Made by a program: the position numbers and the translations under genes. The notes below the pieces were generated by a model that was not told the origin of the DNA, ran no database searches, and saw only the letters and a program-made list of their open reading frames with translations. From Anaerolineales bacterium (GTDB lineage: Bacteria > Chloroflexota > Anaerolineae > CG2-30-64-16), in assembly GCA_017882045.1 (NCBI GenBank), contig JADGQF010000008.1, forward strand, positions 1-42,670: a DNA stretch of 42,670 nt, given 5' to 3'. This document shows positions 42,602 through 42,670 of this stretch, piece after piece; the first letter of the stretch is position 1, and each line of letters begins with the position of its first letter.

Positions 42602-42670
42602 ATGCGACACGCAGCTACTCGTTTCAGCGTTCTCTCGCTCCAGGGGCTCCTCCTTACGAGGGGAGATCTT
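42602..42670 (+). CDS. Start of an unidentified plus-strand ORF (partial)
   Basis: 23 open codons from ATG 42602 to the window edge, MRHAATRFSVLSLQGLLLTR and three more. No ribosome site; support comes only from the promoter placed just before the ATG. Too short to name; a non-coding RNA starting here is also possible. Confidence 0.35.
   Translation, partial: MRHAATRFSVLSLQGLLLTRGDL

Noticed and set aside
1-42670. Phage, insertion sequence, CRISPR array, tRNA or rRNA genes
   Set aside because: No transposase or integrase motifs, no terminal repeats, no regularly spaced repeats and no tRNA cloverleaf were seen on either strand.

Overview
This is a high-GC stretch of bacterial chromosome with tight gene packing, many ATGA start/stop overlaps, GTG and TTG starts, and no phage, IS or CRISPR. 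The mix of sugar-degrading enzymes (GH38, a clan GH-A hydrolase, GH43, GH3, a ruined GH51), PIG-L deacetylase, Gfo/Idh/MocA oxidoreductases, VKOR, P450, ECF sigma factors and a RsgA with a charged N-terminal extension looks like Chloroflexota, probably Anaerolineae-like. That is inferred from gene content only; no marker gene is present.

Layout. 1-7.5 kb (minus): a sugar operon, oxidoreductase > GH38 > PIG-L > GPH-type transporter > propeller lipoprotein, behind a TATAAT box and a dyad-rich leader. 7.5-9.0 kb: a frameshifted flippase fused at its front to a truncated secreted protein. 9.1-11.5 kb (plus): a promoter and an 11-bp hairpin leader, then a membrane glycosyltransferase and a VKOR. 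11.5-14.3 kb (minus): GH-A hydrolase, RidA and an internally deleted oxidoreductase. 14.3-17.8 kb (minus): ECF sigma > anti-sigma > ABC ATPase > ABC permease, all translationally coupled. 17.9-25.9 kb (minus): DnaE-type polymerase, class V aminotransferase, TIM-barrel isomerase, stand-alone GyrA C-terminal propeller, histidine phosphatase, two gene remnants and a flavin reductase. 26-27.2 kb (plus): an aldo/keto reductase with ferredoxin tail. 27.4-32.7 kb (minus): GH51 pseudogene, GH43 lipoprotein, split-barrel flavoprotein, P450 and a RsgA pseudogene. 32.7-33.1 kb: a structured leader or small transcript with its own near-consensus promoter, a 28-codon ORF and an intrinsic terminator. 33.1-35.8 kb: orphan DNA methyltransferase, then a divergent pair of an FHA/winged-helix regulator and a Ser/Thr kinase. 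35.8-42.5 kb (minus): membrane-anchored GH3, small membrane proteins, a second ECF sigma, a PH-domain protein and a frameshifted M20 peptidase. A partial plus-strand ORF begins at the right edge.

Three things stand out. (1) At least four genes keep a good start and a good end but have lost their catalytic middle (oxidoreductase 14.1 kb, MetE/UROD-like 25.2 kb, GH51 27.7 kb, RsgA 32.4 kb), and two more junctions join unrelated gene pieces (8.8 and 25.0 kb). This is either strong deletional decay or a systematic assembly fault. (2) Several promoters sit exactly where they would make leaderless mRNAs (DnaE, the Ser/Thr kinase, the right-edge ORF). (3) The 32.7-33.1 kb element has everything needed for a discrete ~250-nt transcript or an attenuator.
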